Shown one piece after another: positions 8,802 to 17,086 of a stretch of 29,398 nt of DNA. The first letter of the stretch is position 1. Each line of letters starts with the position of its first letter. The notes under the pieces were generated by a model, which saw only the letters and a list, made by a program, of their open reading frames with translations, searched no databases and was not told where the DNA came from. The stretch comes from CAZPEV01 sp964585635 (lineage in GTDB: Bacteria > Zixibacteria > MSB-5A5 > GN15 > JAAZOE01), in assembly GCA_964585635.1 (NCBI GenBank), contig CAZPEV010000021.1, positions 1 to 29,398 of the forward strand. Direction: 5' to 3'. The position numbers and the translations under genes were made by a program.

Positions 8802-8829
8802 ATTCTATGATGTTTCACAAAGCTTTCAA
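8802..8829 (-). promoter_or_regulatory. Possible sigma70-type promoter for the 877-aa secreted protein gene
   Basis: Minus-strand TTGAAA (8824-8829) and TAGAAT (8802-8807) are separated by 16 bp. Both match the consensus in 5 of 6 positions. The implied start of transcription, about 8795, lies only about 5 bases before the ATG and would exclude the GGGAG ribosome site, so either this promoter or that site is not used. Confidence 0.28.
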
Positions 8830-9421
8830 TCGCTGGGTACTATCTATGGCTGACAGTTTGGGTCGAATCCCGGGCCTCCCTTGCCTGGTGCCCCGCCGGA
8901 AGCGGGATTGCGGCGGGTGAATTCCCATGACGCCGACAAAAGACTGTTTACCGGTCCCCCCTCTGCCAATTGTATTTCGACCGCCTTTGCCTTCCACCGA
9001 TACTCACCGGCTGCATCTATGATATAGTTCCTCGACCGCATCGATTCTTTCACAATAATTGCGCCCCCCCTGCCATATCGCGCGTGGATGCAGTGAAGCT
9101 ATCCCATAAAGCGCATTCTTCCGTTTCGTCCGGTCTTGCCGACGCTAATGCGGCGGTGTGACCCGACGAATAGACAACGGATTATGGGCCGGGCTATCCG
9201 CCAGCGGATTCAACGAACTCTTTTCGCCCTAACCCCATGGCCCCTATGTTGTTTCAATGGATTTTCAACCGCCCTTGGAGACCAGCCCCCCCCGAAATGG
9301 CAATCCTCAAGCCGCCCCATCAATGCCCGGCCTGCGAACGGGTCTCGCAAACCGCGCCGTGAACATCGATCCCGTTTAAGGCTGCCTGGTACCTGTTTCC
9401 CGAGGAAGCGGGATTTCTTGT
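8830..9421. other. Divergent intergenic region without a supported gene
   Basis: About 600 bases between the minus-strand secreted-protein gene and the plus-strand CPBP gene. Short open frames exist on both strands, the longest being a GTG-started 69-codon frame at 8844-9053 minus. None has a ribosome site or a recognisable protein pattern. Poly-C runs at 9062-9069 and 9284-9293 are noticeable. No tRNA, repeat array or structured RNA was recognised. Confidence 0.5.
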
Positions 9422-9449
9422 TTGGAATTGGCGATGGCTGATCTATACT
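9422..9449 (+). promoter_or_regulatory. Candidate promoter of the CPBP protease gene
   Basis: TTGGAA (9422-9427) and TATACT (9444-9449) are separated by 16 bp, matching the sigma70-type consensus in 4/6 and 5/6 positions. The leader to the ATG at 9517 would be about 60 bases and contains an unused AAGGAGG at 9451-9457. Confidence 0.35.
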
Positions 9450-9516
9450 TAAGGAGGCTTGGCGGCATTCCCATCAGAATTGCGGACTGCACGGTCTTGG
9501 TCTGTATGGAGAATTG

Positions 9517-10425
9517 ATGAATATATTTCCTCATGAGCAATTCACGCGCGCCCTGCCCCGGAGCAAAACGGGCCGATTTATTCAATTTCCTCTGGTGCGA
9601 TTGTTGATCGCGCTGTCGTTTTTGGTGCCGATCTTCGTGCTGGATAAAGTATTCAAACTGATGATCGTTTCGGCGCTGTCCGACGGTACCCAAATCGTTG
9701 TCAAATACATTGAGGCGGCCGTATTCTTTTCGCTGTTCGTCATGGCGTATCGTTTCTATACCAAACATGTGGAGAAGCGCAGGGCGCTGGAATTATCTTC
9801 GGTCGGAGTTTTCCGGGAATTCGGACTCGGATTTTTGATTTCGATGGGGCTGGTGGTAACGATTGTCGTAATCCTCTATTCTCTCGGCTATTTGGATTTT
9901 GTCAGCCTGGCCTCCAATAGCAGAGTCGCCCTGGACCTGGCCGTGAAATTCGCGATGGGAGCCTTTCTTGAAGAGCTTATCTTTCGGTTGATACTCTTCA
10001 AATTGACCGAAGAGCTTCTGGGGACCTGGATAGCATTCATGATCCAGGCCGTATTTTTCGGCTTTGCCCACCAGGCCAACGAAAACGCCACGGTGCTGAC
10101 GTCAATATCACTGATAATCGTCGGCGGCATTTTCTACACCGCGGCCTTTATGTACACCCGCAGAATCTGGTTTCCTCTGGGTATTCATATGGGCTGGAAC
10201 TATTGCCAATCAGGCCTGTTCAGCATGCCCAACTCCGGCACCACCTATGAGGGACTACTCAACACGACGGTTTCAGGCCCGAAAGCCTTCACCGGCGGCA
10301 GTTTCGGCATCGAGGCCTCTTTCATGGCGATAGCGCTTTGCTTGATCGCTGGAATAGTACTGGTGGCAATCTCCTACAAGGCCGGTCGGTTTGCCGCTCC
10401 GCTCTGGAAGAGAAAGATTATATAG
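9517..10425 (+). CDS. CPBP-family intramembrane metalloprotease (CAAX/Abi type)
   Basis: 302 aa from ATG 9517, with GGAG five bases upstream; a TTG one codon earlier is in frame but less likely. The protein is polytopic, with hydrophobic spans at about 27-45, 63-80, 103-124, 137-160, 172-185, 195-215 and 270-292. The family's three motifs are intact: EExxxR at E152/E153/R157 (EELIFR), FxxxH ending at H185 (FGFAH), and HxxxN at H224/N228 (HMGWN). CPBP proteins are Rce1-like glutamate-type or metal-assisted intramembrane proteases, used for peptide maturation, prenyl-protein processing or bacteriocin self-immunity. The substrate is unknown here and no bacteriocin gene is adjacent. A small ORF and a cupin gene follow in the same direction. 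Confidence 0.9.
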   Translation: MNIFPHEQFTRALPRSKTGRFIQFPLVRLLIALSFLVPIFVLDKVFKLMIVSALSDGTQIVVKYIEAAVFFSLFVMAYRFYTKHVEKRRALELSSVGVFREFGLGFLISMGLVVTIVVILYSLGYLDFVSLASNSRVALDLAVKFAMGAFLEELIFRLILFKLTEELLGTWIAFMIQAVFFGFAHQANENATVLTSISLIIVGGIFYTAAFMYTRRIWFPLGIHMGWNYCQSGLFSMPNSGTTYEGLLNTTVSGPKAFTGGSFGIEASFMAIALCLIAGIVLVAISYKAGRFAAPLWKRKII

Positions 10426-10438
10426 ACCTCAGGAGGTT

Positions 10439-10606
10439 ATGTCAAAGGGCATTTCGAATTCATTGCCTCCGGAAGGTGGCCGGGAGGGAGGCCGTATCGT
10501 CAAAGACAGTGGGGCTTTTTCAACGCTCCCGTACGGCCCCGGAACTGTGTCGCCGGGCGCCGTAATCGCCGATATCCTGCGGCGGCTTCGTCAAATGACA
10601 AAATGA
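10439..10606 (+). CDS. Doubtful small ORF between the CPBP and cupin genes
   Basis: 55 aa (MSKGISNSLPPEGG...ILRRLRQMTK). A full AGGAGG lies at 10431-10436, but only two bases from this ATG, closer than normal. The product has a Gly/Pro-rich start and a short amphipathic C-terminal helix, and I do not recognise it. It fits the 207-base space between the CPBP stop and the cupin start without overlap, which is the main reason to list it. It may equally be leader sequence. Confidence 0.3.
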   Translation: MSKGISNSLPPEGGREGGRIVKDSGAFSTLPYGPGTVSPGAVIADILRRLRQMTK

Positions 10607-10632
10607 ACCACTCTGAGTGAAGGGAGCCACTG

Positions 10633-11001
10633 ATGGCACGGGTCATCAATATCGCGGACTGCTTCAAGAGATTTACCGACACCTATTCGCCGAAGATTGT
10701 CGGGGAATTAAACGGCCAGCAGGTGAAACTGGTCCGGTGTGAAGGAGACAAGGTTCCTTGGCATACCCATGACGGTGAAGACGAAATGTTCTATGTCCTA
10801 GAAGGCATCCTTGACATTCAGATGAAAGACGCCTCGATCCAAGTCCGCCCGGACGAGTTTTATATTGTCCCGCGAGGCGTCGAACATCGCGTCGTACCGC
10901 AGGGACATGTCAAATTGCTGCTGTTTGAGCCTGCGAATATTGCGCATACCGGGACGGTGCGTGCGGAAATAACGAAAGACCGGTTCGACCGGCTTGATTG
11001 A
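10633..11001 (+). CDS. Small single-domain cupin protein
   Basis: 122 aa, ATG 10633 with GAAGGGAG upstream. Both cupin motifs are present. Motif 1 gives H44, H46 and E51 (WHTHDGEDEMFYVLEG) and motif 2 gives P80, G82 and H85 (DEFYIVPRGVEH), so the three-His/one-Glu metal site appears complete. The length is typical of stand-alone cupins that act as small metal-dependent enzymes or sensors (isomerases, dioxygenases, mannose-6-phosphate isomerase-like). The substrate is not predictable. There is no signal peptide, so it is cytoplasmic. It is convergent with the ABC permease gene, and the 11002-11153 gap between them shows no clear terminator. Confidence 0.88.
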   Translation: MARVINIADCFKRFTDTYSPKIVGELNGQQVKLVRCEGDKVPWHTHDGEDEMFYVLEGILDIQMKDASIQVRPDEFYIVPRGVEHRVVPQGHVKLLLFEPANIAHTGTVRAEITKDRFDRLD

Positions 11002-11153
11002 TCTGGTTCCTGCTCGACCGCAAACCCTTCTCGGTGCCGTGCCCGAATCGCGCCGCAGCCGATCGTGGAACGCGTCCGCCGGCGCCGGTCCCGAGGCTGA
11101 CGAGACGATGACAGAGGCCGGGAACCTATCGCGATAGATTTGTCCGCACCCCA

Positions 11154-11819
11154 CTAGAATCGCATACGGTTAAAGATCAGCACGGCCGCCGTCATACCGG
11201 CGACGGCCAGAACCGTGCCGATCAGAAGCGAATAGGCGAATGGATTCGGCAGCCGGAGCATGGCCGGCAACAGCGCCACCAGCGCCGAGACATTGCTGCT
11301 GACAAACACGATGAGGACTATTCCCAAAAGAACGGTCCTGGCGCACACCCCTATCAGCACGCCGGCGGCGCAGGCCACCGCAATGGTTGACAAACCTGAT
11401 AGGAGGGATTGGAGGGAGTTTCCCGTCACCGCCTGGGAAAGGCGCCCGTGGAATACCAGATCGAGTGTCACCCCCAGGGCCAGAGAGACGACGCTGGCCA
11501 CGGCCACACAGGCAAATACCGCCAGAAATTTGGCCAGAAGGATGTCGCGGCGCGGAACCGGCCTGACCAGAAACAGCTCATACACCCGTTGATTCTTTTC
11601 GTGAATCAGGTGGACGGAGATCATAATGGATGCCAAAGTCCCACCCAACCCCGAAACGACGCTGGCAAAGAGCACGCTGAAGGGCAACTCCGGCTCCGTC
11701 TGCGGGTTCAACAGATATAGGAACACGCCCAGAACCGGCAACCCCACCCAAAGCACGACCATCACGCTCGATCGATAGAATCCCGTCAATTCATCTTTAA
11801 AGAGACGGCCCAATATCAT
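11154..11819 (-). CDS. ABC-2 type transporter permease
   Basis: 221 aa. I chose ATG 11819 because GGAG lies nine bases upstream and it begins 4 bases after the stop of the ATPase gene; an in-frame start at 11867 would overlap the ATPase by 44 bases. The sequence begins MILGRLFKDELTGFYRS, the cytosolic entry typical of ABC-2/NosY-like permeases. Six hydrophobic spans follow, at about 19-36, 46-66, 95-115, 135-160, 165-185 and 195-215. Between the second and third spans lies the conserved cytosolic segment HEKNQRVYELFLVRPVPRRDILLAKFLA. With the adjacent ATPase it should form an inner-membrane exporter; the substrate is unknown. Confidence 0.9.
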   Translation of the reverse strand: MILGRLFKDELTGFYRSSVMVVLWVGLPVLGVFLYLLNPQTEPELPFSVLFASVVSGLGGTLASIMISVHLIHEKNQRVYELFLVRPVPRRDILLAKFLAVFACVAVASVVSLALGVTLDLVFHGRLSQAVTGNSLQSLLSGLSTIAVACAAGVLIGVCARTVLLGIVLIVFVSSNVSALVALLPAMLRLPNPFAYSLLIGTVLAVAGMTAAVLIFNRMRF

Positions 11820-11823
11820 GAAA

Positions 11824-12768
11824 TTATTCTCCACCCACGTATCGTAGAAAGACCTCGTCCAAATCACTATCGACCGGCTTGAAACACCGGACGTGATAGT
11901 TTAAGCGCAGCAGTTGTGATAATACGTCATCCGATATTATGTCGAGGTCGGCCGTTTTCGCCGCGCGCAACCGCAGGCGATCAGGGCCGGTCGGCCAGGC
12001 CTCGACGCCGGCAGGAAGGCAAAGTCGCTCCGCAGCCGCCTGCGAATCCCCGGAAAGGTGAATTTCAATTATCAGCCCCGGAGAAAGATGTGACTGCAAT
12101 TCATCCATGGTTCCTATTCGCAATATGCGGCCGCGATTGATAATGCCGATCCGGCCGGCGATATCCTGCACGTCACTCAGGATATGTGATGAGAAAAAGA
12201 TGGTCGTGCCGTTGCGACTGATCTGCCGCAATAAGGCTTTGAGTGCGCTGCGGCTGGTCGGATCAAGCCCGTTCAGCGGCTCGTCCAGCACCAGCAGCCG
12301 GGGTCGATGAAGCAGGGCTTGCGCCAACCCCACTTTCTGTATCGTGCCGCCGGACAACTCTGAAATTTTCCGCTGTCGTACGTCCATCAAATCCAGAAGC
12401 GGCAATAATTGCCGCAGGCCCTCCTCGACCTCCGCCGCATTCAGCCCCGACAACTCACCCAAAGTCTTAAGGGCCATATCGACGGTTCGCCATTCCTGAA
12501 AGGCTACTTGCTGCGGCAGATAGCCCAACTGTGATGGCAGCACGGTTGGATTCTTCACCGCATCCGTCCCCAACACCCGATAGCCGCCCGCAAAGTCTCG
12601 GATTAGTCCGACCATAATTTTGATGGTGGTCGTCTTGCCGGCTCCATTAGGCCCGATGTAGCCGAAAATTTCGCCTTCCCGGAGAGTGAATGAAACCTGG
12701 TCCAGGGCGGTTACGTCGCCGTACGCCATGGTGATATTATCGAAGAAGAGGATATCGCCGGGGAGCAT
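11824..12768 (-). CDS. ABC transporter ATP-binding protein (ABC-2 exporter partner)
   Basis: 314 aa from ATG 12768; an in-frame TTG at 12777 is an alternative. Neither start has a good ribosome site. All ATPase motifs are intact: Walker A GPNGAGKTTT (K45), Q-loop LGYLPQQ (about residue 86), signature LSGGT (138-142), Walker B LLVLDEP with catalytic E163, and H-loop SSHILSD with H195. After about residue 215 there is a C-terminal domain of the kind found in CcmA/NosF-type ATPases. Together with the permease 4 bases downstream this makes a two-component exporter. The gene has a candidate promoter placing transcription start at or next to the ATG. Confidence 0.93.
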   Translation of the reverse strand: MLPGDILFFDNITMAYGDVTALDQVSFTLREGEIFGYIGPNGAGKTTTIKIMVGLIRDFAGGYRVLGTDAVKNPTVLPSQLGYLPQQVAFQEWRTVDMALKTLGELSGLNAAEVEEGLRQLLPLLDLMDVRQRKISELSGGTIQKVGLAQALLHRPRLLVLDEPLNGLDPTSRSALKALLRQISRNGTTIFFSSHILSDVQDIAGRIGIINRGRILRIGTMDELQSHLSPGLIIEIHLSGDSQAAAERLCLPAGVEAWPTGPDRLRLRAAKTADLDIISDDVLSQLLRLNYHVRCFKPVDSDLDEVFLRYVGGE

Positions 12769-12773
12769 AACAT

Positions 12774-12802
12774 TCAATAGCTTGTTTCAAATCAATTGTC
12801 AA
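12774..12802 (-). promoter_or_regulatory. Candidate sigma70-type promoter of the ABC exporter, implying a leaderless mRNA
   Basis: A perfect minus-strand TTGACA (12797-12802), an exact 17-bp spacer, then TATTGA (12774-12779). The expected start of transcription, about 12767, coincides with the ATG at 12768, which fits the absence of a ribosome site. The -10 box matches the consensus in only 3 of 6 positions. It lies just after the terminator of the chemosensory operon. Confidence 0.4.
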
Positions 12803-12827
12803 GGCGGCTCCCGTAGAGCTTAATCCC

Positions 12828-12858
12828 AAAAAGGACCGGCCTGCCCTGAGGCGGGCCC
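12828..12858 (-). terminator. Rho-independent terminator of the chemosensory operon
   Basis: On the minus strand GGGCCCGCCT, a 6-base loop, and AGGCCGGTCC form a 10-bp stem with one G-U wobble and one mismatch, followed by TTTTT. It is about 140 bases past the cheB stop (12999) and before the ABC exporter promoter. The 12859-12998 stretch between them holds no supported gene. Confidence 0.72.
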
Positions 12859-12998
12859 CTGGAATACCGTCTAAGGGGCGGGGTTACGTCAGCAACACTA
12901 TCTTCCTCGTCTTGACGAATCCCCCGGCTATGACGCGGCAGGAGGAAATGCCGGCGACCACTCGGCCGCCCGCAGGAAATACCGTGTCGCCACACCGG

Positions 12999-14018
12999 CT
13001 AAAGATGAGTGAGAATTTCGTTCGGGATAGATTCCAGCGACGCCACGCGGTCGATGCCGCCCAGTTTGATGGCTTCTTTCGGCATGCCAAAGACGACACA
13101 GGACTTCTCGTCCTGGGCGATGGTATAGGCCCCGCCTTGGCGCATCTCCCTGATTCCCTCGGCGCCGTCCGCCCCCATGCCGGTCATAATGATCCCCACG
13201 GCATTGCTGCCGGCGAACTTGGCCACCGACTTGAAGAGGACTTCCACCGACGGTCGGTGCCGATTGACCAGGGGGCCTCCGGCGACGCGCACGTAGTACC
13301 GGGCGCCCGATCGCTGCAGCATCATGTGATAATTGCCCGGGGCAATAAGAACGCGGCCGGAAACCACCGAGTCGCCGTCGACCGCTTCGCTGACCTCCAT
13401 GTCGCAGAGGTCGTTCAGGCGCTGGGCCAGGGAGCGGGTGAAGCTTTCCGGCATATGCTGCACCACCATGATGCCGGGCGTGTTGGCGGGCAGGGACGTG
13501 AGCACCGACTGCAAGGCCTGGATACCGCCGGTCGAGGCGCCGATGGCAATGACCTTTTTGGTGGTCTTGGTCAGGGCCAGCTTCCGGGAATGGATGGCAT
13601 CGGCCGACTCCGTTCTCCGAGACAGTTGGACATGGGACGCCGCTTTTATCTTTTCGATCAACTCCACGGCCATGTCGCCGACCGTGTACGAGGCCCCCGG
13701 CTTGCAGATGACCTCGACCGCCCCGGCATCGATGGCTTCGAGGGCCAGCTCGCTTCCTCGGGGGGTAAGGGAGGACACCACCACCGTCGGGAGGGGATGA
13801 TACTTCATCAGCTTGCGCAGAAAGGCGATGCCGTCCATGCGCGGCATTTCGATGTCCAGCGTCAGGACATGGGGTTGCAGGCTGACGATCTTGTCCCGGG
13901 CGACAAACGGATCGGGGGCCGTCCCCACCACTTCAATTGCGGGATCGCGGGCCAGTTCGGTCGAAAATATCCTTCGAACGATCGCGGAATCGTCAACAAC
14001 CAGTACTCGTATGCTCAT
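12999..14018 (-). CDS. cheB: CheB: chemoreceptor glutamate methylesterase / glutamine deamidase with receiver domain
   Basis: 339 aa, full length. An N-terminal receiver has VVDDSAIVRR, phospho-acceptor D55 (LTLDIEMPRMDG) and K105 (VICKPG). After a linker comes the methylesterase domain with its catalytic triad S162 (IGASTGG), H188 (VVQHMPESFT) and D284 (TGMGADGAEG). It removes methyl groups from receptor glutamates when phosphorylated by CheA, opposing CheR. It is the last gene of the operon. Its start overlaps the end of the upstream cheX by 26 bases, suggesting translational coupling. It ends in TAG. Confidence 0.97.
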   Translation of the reverse strand: MSIRVLVVDDSAIVRRIFSTELARDPAIEVVGTAPDPFVARDKIVSLQPHVLTLDIEMPRMDGIAFLRKLMKYHPLPTVVVSSLTPRGSELALEAIDAGAVEVICKPGASYTVGDMAVELIEKIKAASHVQLSRRTESADAIHSRKLALTKTTKKVIAIGASTGGIQALQSVLTSLPANTPGIMVVQHMPESFTRSLAQRLNDLCDMEVSEAVDGDSVVSGRVLIAPGNYHMMLQRSGARYYVRVAGGPLVNRHRPSVEVLFKSVAKFAGSNAVGIIMTGMGADGAEGIREMRQGGAYTIAQDEKSCVVFGMPKEAIKLGGIDRVASLESIPNEILTHL

Positions 14019-14490
14019 AGGCGTCCATTTTCATGTTCAGCGCGGCGATGATGGGATGATCATCAACCATGCTGCAGACATACACCTTGTCCTTGATGGC
14101 GGTAAAGAAGCCGTCGGCGGCCAGTTCCCCGACCTCGGGCGCGGCCAGGTTGAAAAGGGCTTTTTCACCGAATACCTGGATAAGCAACTGGCCGGCGATG
14201 ATGTTAAGGGTTTCCTTGGCGGCATCCAGCCCCTTTTCAGGAGCGCCGTCTTCGGTCATGTCTTCGCCGAGGATGTTGGCCGACAACTCCTGGCATAAGG
14301 CCGTCGGCAGAATCAGCGAAATATCCCCGGAGCGCTCGCCGGAAAAAGACAGCGACACGCAGATGAGATCCTGGTCACCGAAGGCGATGCCATCCTGCAG
14401 ATTGATCGCTTCCGGAAACAAGAAGGCCGTCTGCTGAAATACCCTGGCGACGACCTGGCCGAGGGCATCGCGAATGCTTTGTTCACTCAT
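13993..14490 (-). CDS. cheX: CheX-type CheY-P phosphatase (second copy)
   Basis: 165 aa. CheX/CheC-family fold with the dephosphorylation motif ExxN at E93/N96 (KETLNIIAGQLL). These residues position the attacking water on phospho-CheY. The N-terminal strand LICVSLSFSGERSGDISLILP fits the family. Only one ExxN motif is seen, which fits CheX rather than two-motif CheC. It overlaps the cheY upstream by 8 bases and cheB downstream by 26. Its sequence is clearly different from the other cheX in this operon (17439-17939), so the two may serve different response regulators. Confidence 0.88.
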   Translation of the reverse strand: MSEQSIRDALGQVVARVFQQTAFLFPEAINLQDGIAFGDQDLICVSLSFSGERSGDISLILPTALCQELSANILGEDMTEDGAPEKGLDAAKETLNIIAGQLLIQVFGEKALFNLAAPEVGELAADGFFTAIKDKVYVCSMVDDHPIIAALNMKMDAYEHTSTGC

Positions 14491-14869
14491 GTTTAACCCC
14501 CAGCAGGGCGTTGATGATGGTGCCGACGGCCTCCGGCGTAAATGGCTTCTGGATATACTCGCGGATGCCCTTGGCCTTGAGTTCCTCGATTCTGGTGGAA
14601 CTGCCGTCGGTTGAAATAACGACGATGGGGATGTCCTTCAGCAGGGGATCGCCGACCATGGCATTGATCAGCTCGATTCCCGTCATGATCGGCATGTTCA
14701 GATCGGTCATGACCAAGTCGACCCAATTGCCCTGCAGGCATTCCAGCGCTTCGCGGCCGTTGCCGGCCTCGAAAATTTCGTTGACCGGAAGTCCGGTCAG
14801 ACGCAGGGTCTTGACCAGAATCGAGCGAATCGTTTTGGAATCGTCAACGATCAAAATACTGCAAGCCAT
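14483..14869 (-). CDS. cheY: CheY-like single-domain response regulator (second copy)
   Basis: 128 aa. I chose ATG 14869, which opens straight into the first beta strand (MACSILIVDDSKTIRS) with GGAGGTGA upstream; the open frame extends further up but adds no domain. Acidic pair D9/D10, phospho-acceptor D56 (LVMTDLNMPIMTG), S86/T87 and K108 (IQKPF) are all present. There is no output domain, so it should signal by protein contact. It starts 7 bases after the HDOD stop and overlaps cheX by 8 bases. Confidence 0.93.
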   Translation of the reverse strand: MACSILIVDDSKTIRSILVKTLRLTGLPVNEIFEAGNGREALECLQGNWVDLVMTDLNMPIMTGIELINAMVGDPLLKDIPIVVISTDGSSTRIEELKAKGIREYIQKPFTPEAVGTIINALLGVKHE

Positions 14870-14876
14870 TATCTCT

Positions 14877-15746
14877 TCACCTCCCTGCCGGGACGGCCGG
14901 CATATCAATGAACATGGCGTTGATGTCGTCCAGCGACACAATCGTTTGGCTGATAGCCAGCTCGATAACCTCCGCGCTCAACGACAAGCGCTCCAGCGAG
15001 GGGCCATGAAGCCGGTAATGCAAATCGTCGCGGCCGAGGCCAAGGCCTTCCATAAGGCAGACGGAGTCGGCGACGTGGATCAGGTCAATTATCGGCGTCG
15101 TCACGGGCGCCTTATCGGGATGATGATGCCAGCGTATGCAGTCGACGATATTTTCGGGAAAGCGCCAGTTTTGCGCGATGAGGGCGCCGACTTCGGCGTG
15201 ATCGATCCCCAAGATCGATTGCTCCGCCTCTTCAAAGGTGGCTGGCCCCTCCGTCACCGCCTGCTGCAGGGCCGGGAAAGCGTCGGAGACGAATTCGCCC
15301 AAGGCGATCTTGCCCATATCATGGAGCAGGCCGGCGGTGTAGATGGCGCCGATGTCCCGGATATTCATGTGATCGCGCAGCGACTCGGCCATAATGGCCA
15401 CCGCCATCGAGTGTCGCCAGACGTCCTCGGCCGCCAAGCCGTATCCCGCCGCCGGCTGCCTGAGATTGGTATACACGAGCGAGGAAAAGGCGATCTGGAA
15501 CACCCACTTGGTCCCCAGCCGAAACATGGCCTCGGCCAAGGAGGTAACCGGCTTGGTAAAGCCCAGGTAGGAGGAATTGGCGGCCCTGAGAGTATTGGCC
15601 GTCAAGGCCGGATCGAGCCCGATCAACCGGCTGATTTCGGCCGGGGCGGCATCCGGATCGTTAAGCACGTGTACCAGCCGGCTGGCCAATACCGGCACCG
15701 TCGGTAAGGTCGAAATGCGGGCGCTGATATCCTTCTTTACGTTCAT
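14877..15746 (-). CDS. HDOD domain protein
   Basis: 289 aa from ATG 15746, with AAAGGAA just upstream. The start codon overlaps the cheD stop as ATGA, so the longer open frame (to 15866) is rejected. HDOD signature: STLPTVPVLASRLVHVLNDPDAAPAEISRLIGLDPALTANTLRAANS. At about residues 155-175 an HD-like LLHDMGKIALGEF is kept, and HHHPDKAP is at about 234-241. HDOD proteins are signalling proteins related to HD phosphohydrolases, often without catalysis, and are common beside chemotaxis and cyclic-di-GMP genes. Here it lies between cheD and cheY, implying a link between chemosensory output and another signalling pathway. The target is unknown. Confidence 0.92.
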   Translation of the reverse strand: MNVKKDISARISTLPTVPVLASRLVHVLNDPDAAPAEISRLIGLDPALTANTLRAANSSYLGFTKPVTSLAEAMFRLGTKWVFQIAFSSLVYTNLRQPAAGYGLAAEDVWRHSMAVAIMAESLRDHMNIRDIGAIYTAGLLHDMGKIALGEFVSDAFPALQQAVTEGPATFEEAEQSILGIDHAEVGALIAQNWRFPENIVDCIRWHHHPDKAPVTTPIIDLIHVADSVCLMEGLGLGRDDLHYRLHGPSLERLSLSAEVIELAISQTIVSLDDINAMFIDMPAVPAGR

Positions 15747-16222
15747 ATTTCCTTTTCCCCCTGTGATGATTTGACGCACACCCGGCCCGTGTCCAGTTCG
15801 AGACGAAGCGTCCGAGACAATCCCCCGCCCACGTCGTTGGCCCTGATCAGAATATTGTTCTTCCACATGATCTTTCGGAGAATCAGATAATTCCGTTCAC
15901 CGATATTGAACAGTTTGTGCTGGTCCATCAATTGCGCCCCCCCCACGACCTTGATCGCCAGCTGATCCTTGGCGGCTCCCATGGAGCACAACTCGTTGAG
16001 CAGGGCCGGAACGCCGGTGTCGGCGAACATGGCCGGTCGCAGGGTGGCCTTCTCCGGGGAGATATTGGACATGGGCAGCATGTAGTGAATCATGCCGCCG
16101 ATGCGCAGGACCGGATCATAGGCCGTGAGGCCGATGCAGGACCCCAGCGAATAGGTGATGAAGACGTCGTTGGGGTTGCTGGAAACCCGCATGTCCGATA
16201 TCCCGACCACAATCAATGCCAT
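15743..16222 (-). CDS. cheD: CheD: chemoreceptor glutamine deamidase
   Basis: 159 aa. The catalytic triad is recognisable as T23, C29 and H46 (FITYSLGSCIGL and GGMIHYMLP), with the same 6- and 17-residue spacing as in the structurally known CheD. It deamidates receptor glutamines and in many bacteria binds a CheC/CheX-family phosphatase. Two cheX genes in the same operon make such a partnership possible. It begins 4 bases after the cheR stop and ends in an ATGA overlap with the HDOD gene. Confidence 0.96.
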   Translation of the reverse strand: MALIVVGISDMRVSSNPNDVFITYSLGSCIGLTAYDPVLRIGGMIHYMLPMSNISPEKATLRPAMFADTGVPALLNELCSMGAAKDQLAIKVVGGAQLMDQHKLFNIGERNYLILRKIMWKNNILIRANDVGGGLSRTLRLELDTGRVCVKSSQGEKEI

Positions 16223-16226
16223 GATA

Positions 16227-17030
16227 TCAATCTCTCACATAGATGGATGGTTTGATACACGTGAAGCAATCGGACAACCCCATGATGCTTTCCGCGTGGC
16301 CGACAAACAGCTGCCCGCCCGGTTTCAGCAGGCGCTGGAATTCCTGCACCATACCGACCCGGACCGCGCGGTCGAAATAGATCATAACGTTTCGGCAGAA
16401 GATCGCGTCCAGCGAGCTGCGCAACGGATACGGGAACGAGGCCAGATTAGACTGCCGAAACACGACCATGGCGCGCAGGGCGTCGCCGGCGACATAGATT
16501 GTCTTCCCCTGGCGGCGCTGCCGCAGGAAATAGCGGTTGCGAAGCAGGTCCGGCACCGGTTCCAGCCGCTCCTCGGGATACTCACCGCGAAGGGAGACTT
16601 CCAGCACGCGTTCGGAAATATCGGTGGCCAAGACCTTGGCCGTTACCGCCCGATGTCCCATGGCCTCCATGACCTCCATGGCAATCGTGTACGGCTCTTC
16701 GCCCGTGGACGAGGCCGCCGACCAGAAGCGCAGGGTGCGCGCGCCGTCATTTATCCAATCGGTTATGGCCCGTCGCAGATAATCGAAATGGACCGGTTCC
16801 CGGTAAAAACTGGTGACGTTCGTGGATATGGCATCCACCATCTGCTGCAGTTCGTCGCCGCTGGGCTCTTGCATCACATAGTGGAGATATTGGTCATAAT
16901 CCGCAAGGTCGAGTTGCCGCATGCGCTTGGCGATTCGGGCGCAGACCATGGCCTGCTTATTGTCCGCGAGCGTAATCCCGCTGGTCTCATACACCAGGGT
17001 TCGCAGCTTCTCAAAGGTCATTTGCTTCAT
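16227..17030 (-). CDS. cheR: CheR: chemoreceptor glutamate methyltransferase
   Basis: 267 aa. N-terminal helical domain, then TNVTSFYRE (70-78), the S-adenosylmethionine motif FWSAASSTGEEPYTIAM (102-118), D137 (LATDIS), and CRNVMIYF and LKPGGQLFVGHAE near the C-terminus. All are CheR hallmarks. The motif-I Cys of many homologues (SAxCSTGEEP) is Ser here, a conservative change. It adds methyl groups to receptor glutamates. It lies 56 bases downstream of cheY and 4 bases upstream of cheD. An in-frame ATG at 17021 is an alternative start. Confidence 0.96.
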   Translation of the reverse strand: MKQMTFEKLRTLVYETSGITLADNKQAMVCARIAKRMRQLDLADYDQYLHYVMQEPSGDELQQMVDAISTNVTSFYREPVHFDYLRRAITDWINDGARTLRFWSAASSTGEEPYTIAMEVMEAMGHRAVTAKVLATDISERVLEVSLRGEYPEERLEPVPDLLRNRYFLRQRRQGKTIYVAGDALRAMVVFRQSNLASFPYPLRSSLDAIFCRNVMIYFDRAVRVGMVQEFQRLLKPGGQLFVGHAESIMGLSDCFTCIKPSIYVRD

Positions 17031-17086
17031 GGCCGTTCTTGGACCTCACGTAGGCGGTGACATTTCCGACCGGATTGCAGAAGGCC

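Noticed and set aside
8840..8880. GGTCGAATCCCG resembling a tRNA T-arm
   Set aside because: No matching cloverleaf arms on either strand; chance similarity.
8844..9053. GTG-started 69-codon minus-strand frame in the divergent intergenic region
   Set aside because: No ribosome site, no recognised pattern, Gly/Pro-rich end; treated as chance.
9297..9362. Tiny plus-strand frame with a CPAC motif (MAILKPPHQCPAC...)
   Set aside because: Only 21 codons and no ribosome site; one CxxC pair is not enough to call a zinc-binding peptide.
10798..11154. 118-codon minus-strand frame over the cupin gene and the following gap
   Set aside because: It is antisense to a cupin with intact metal-binding motifs; a shadow frame.
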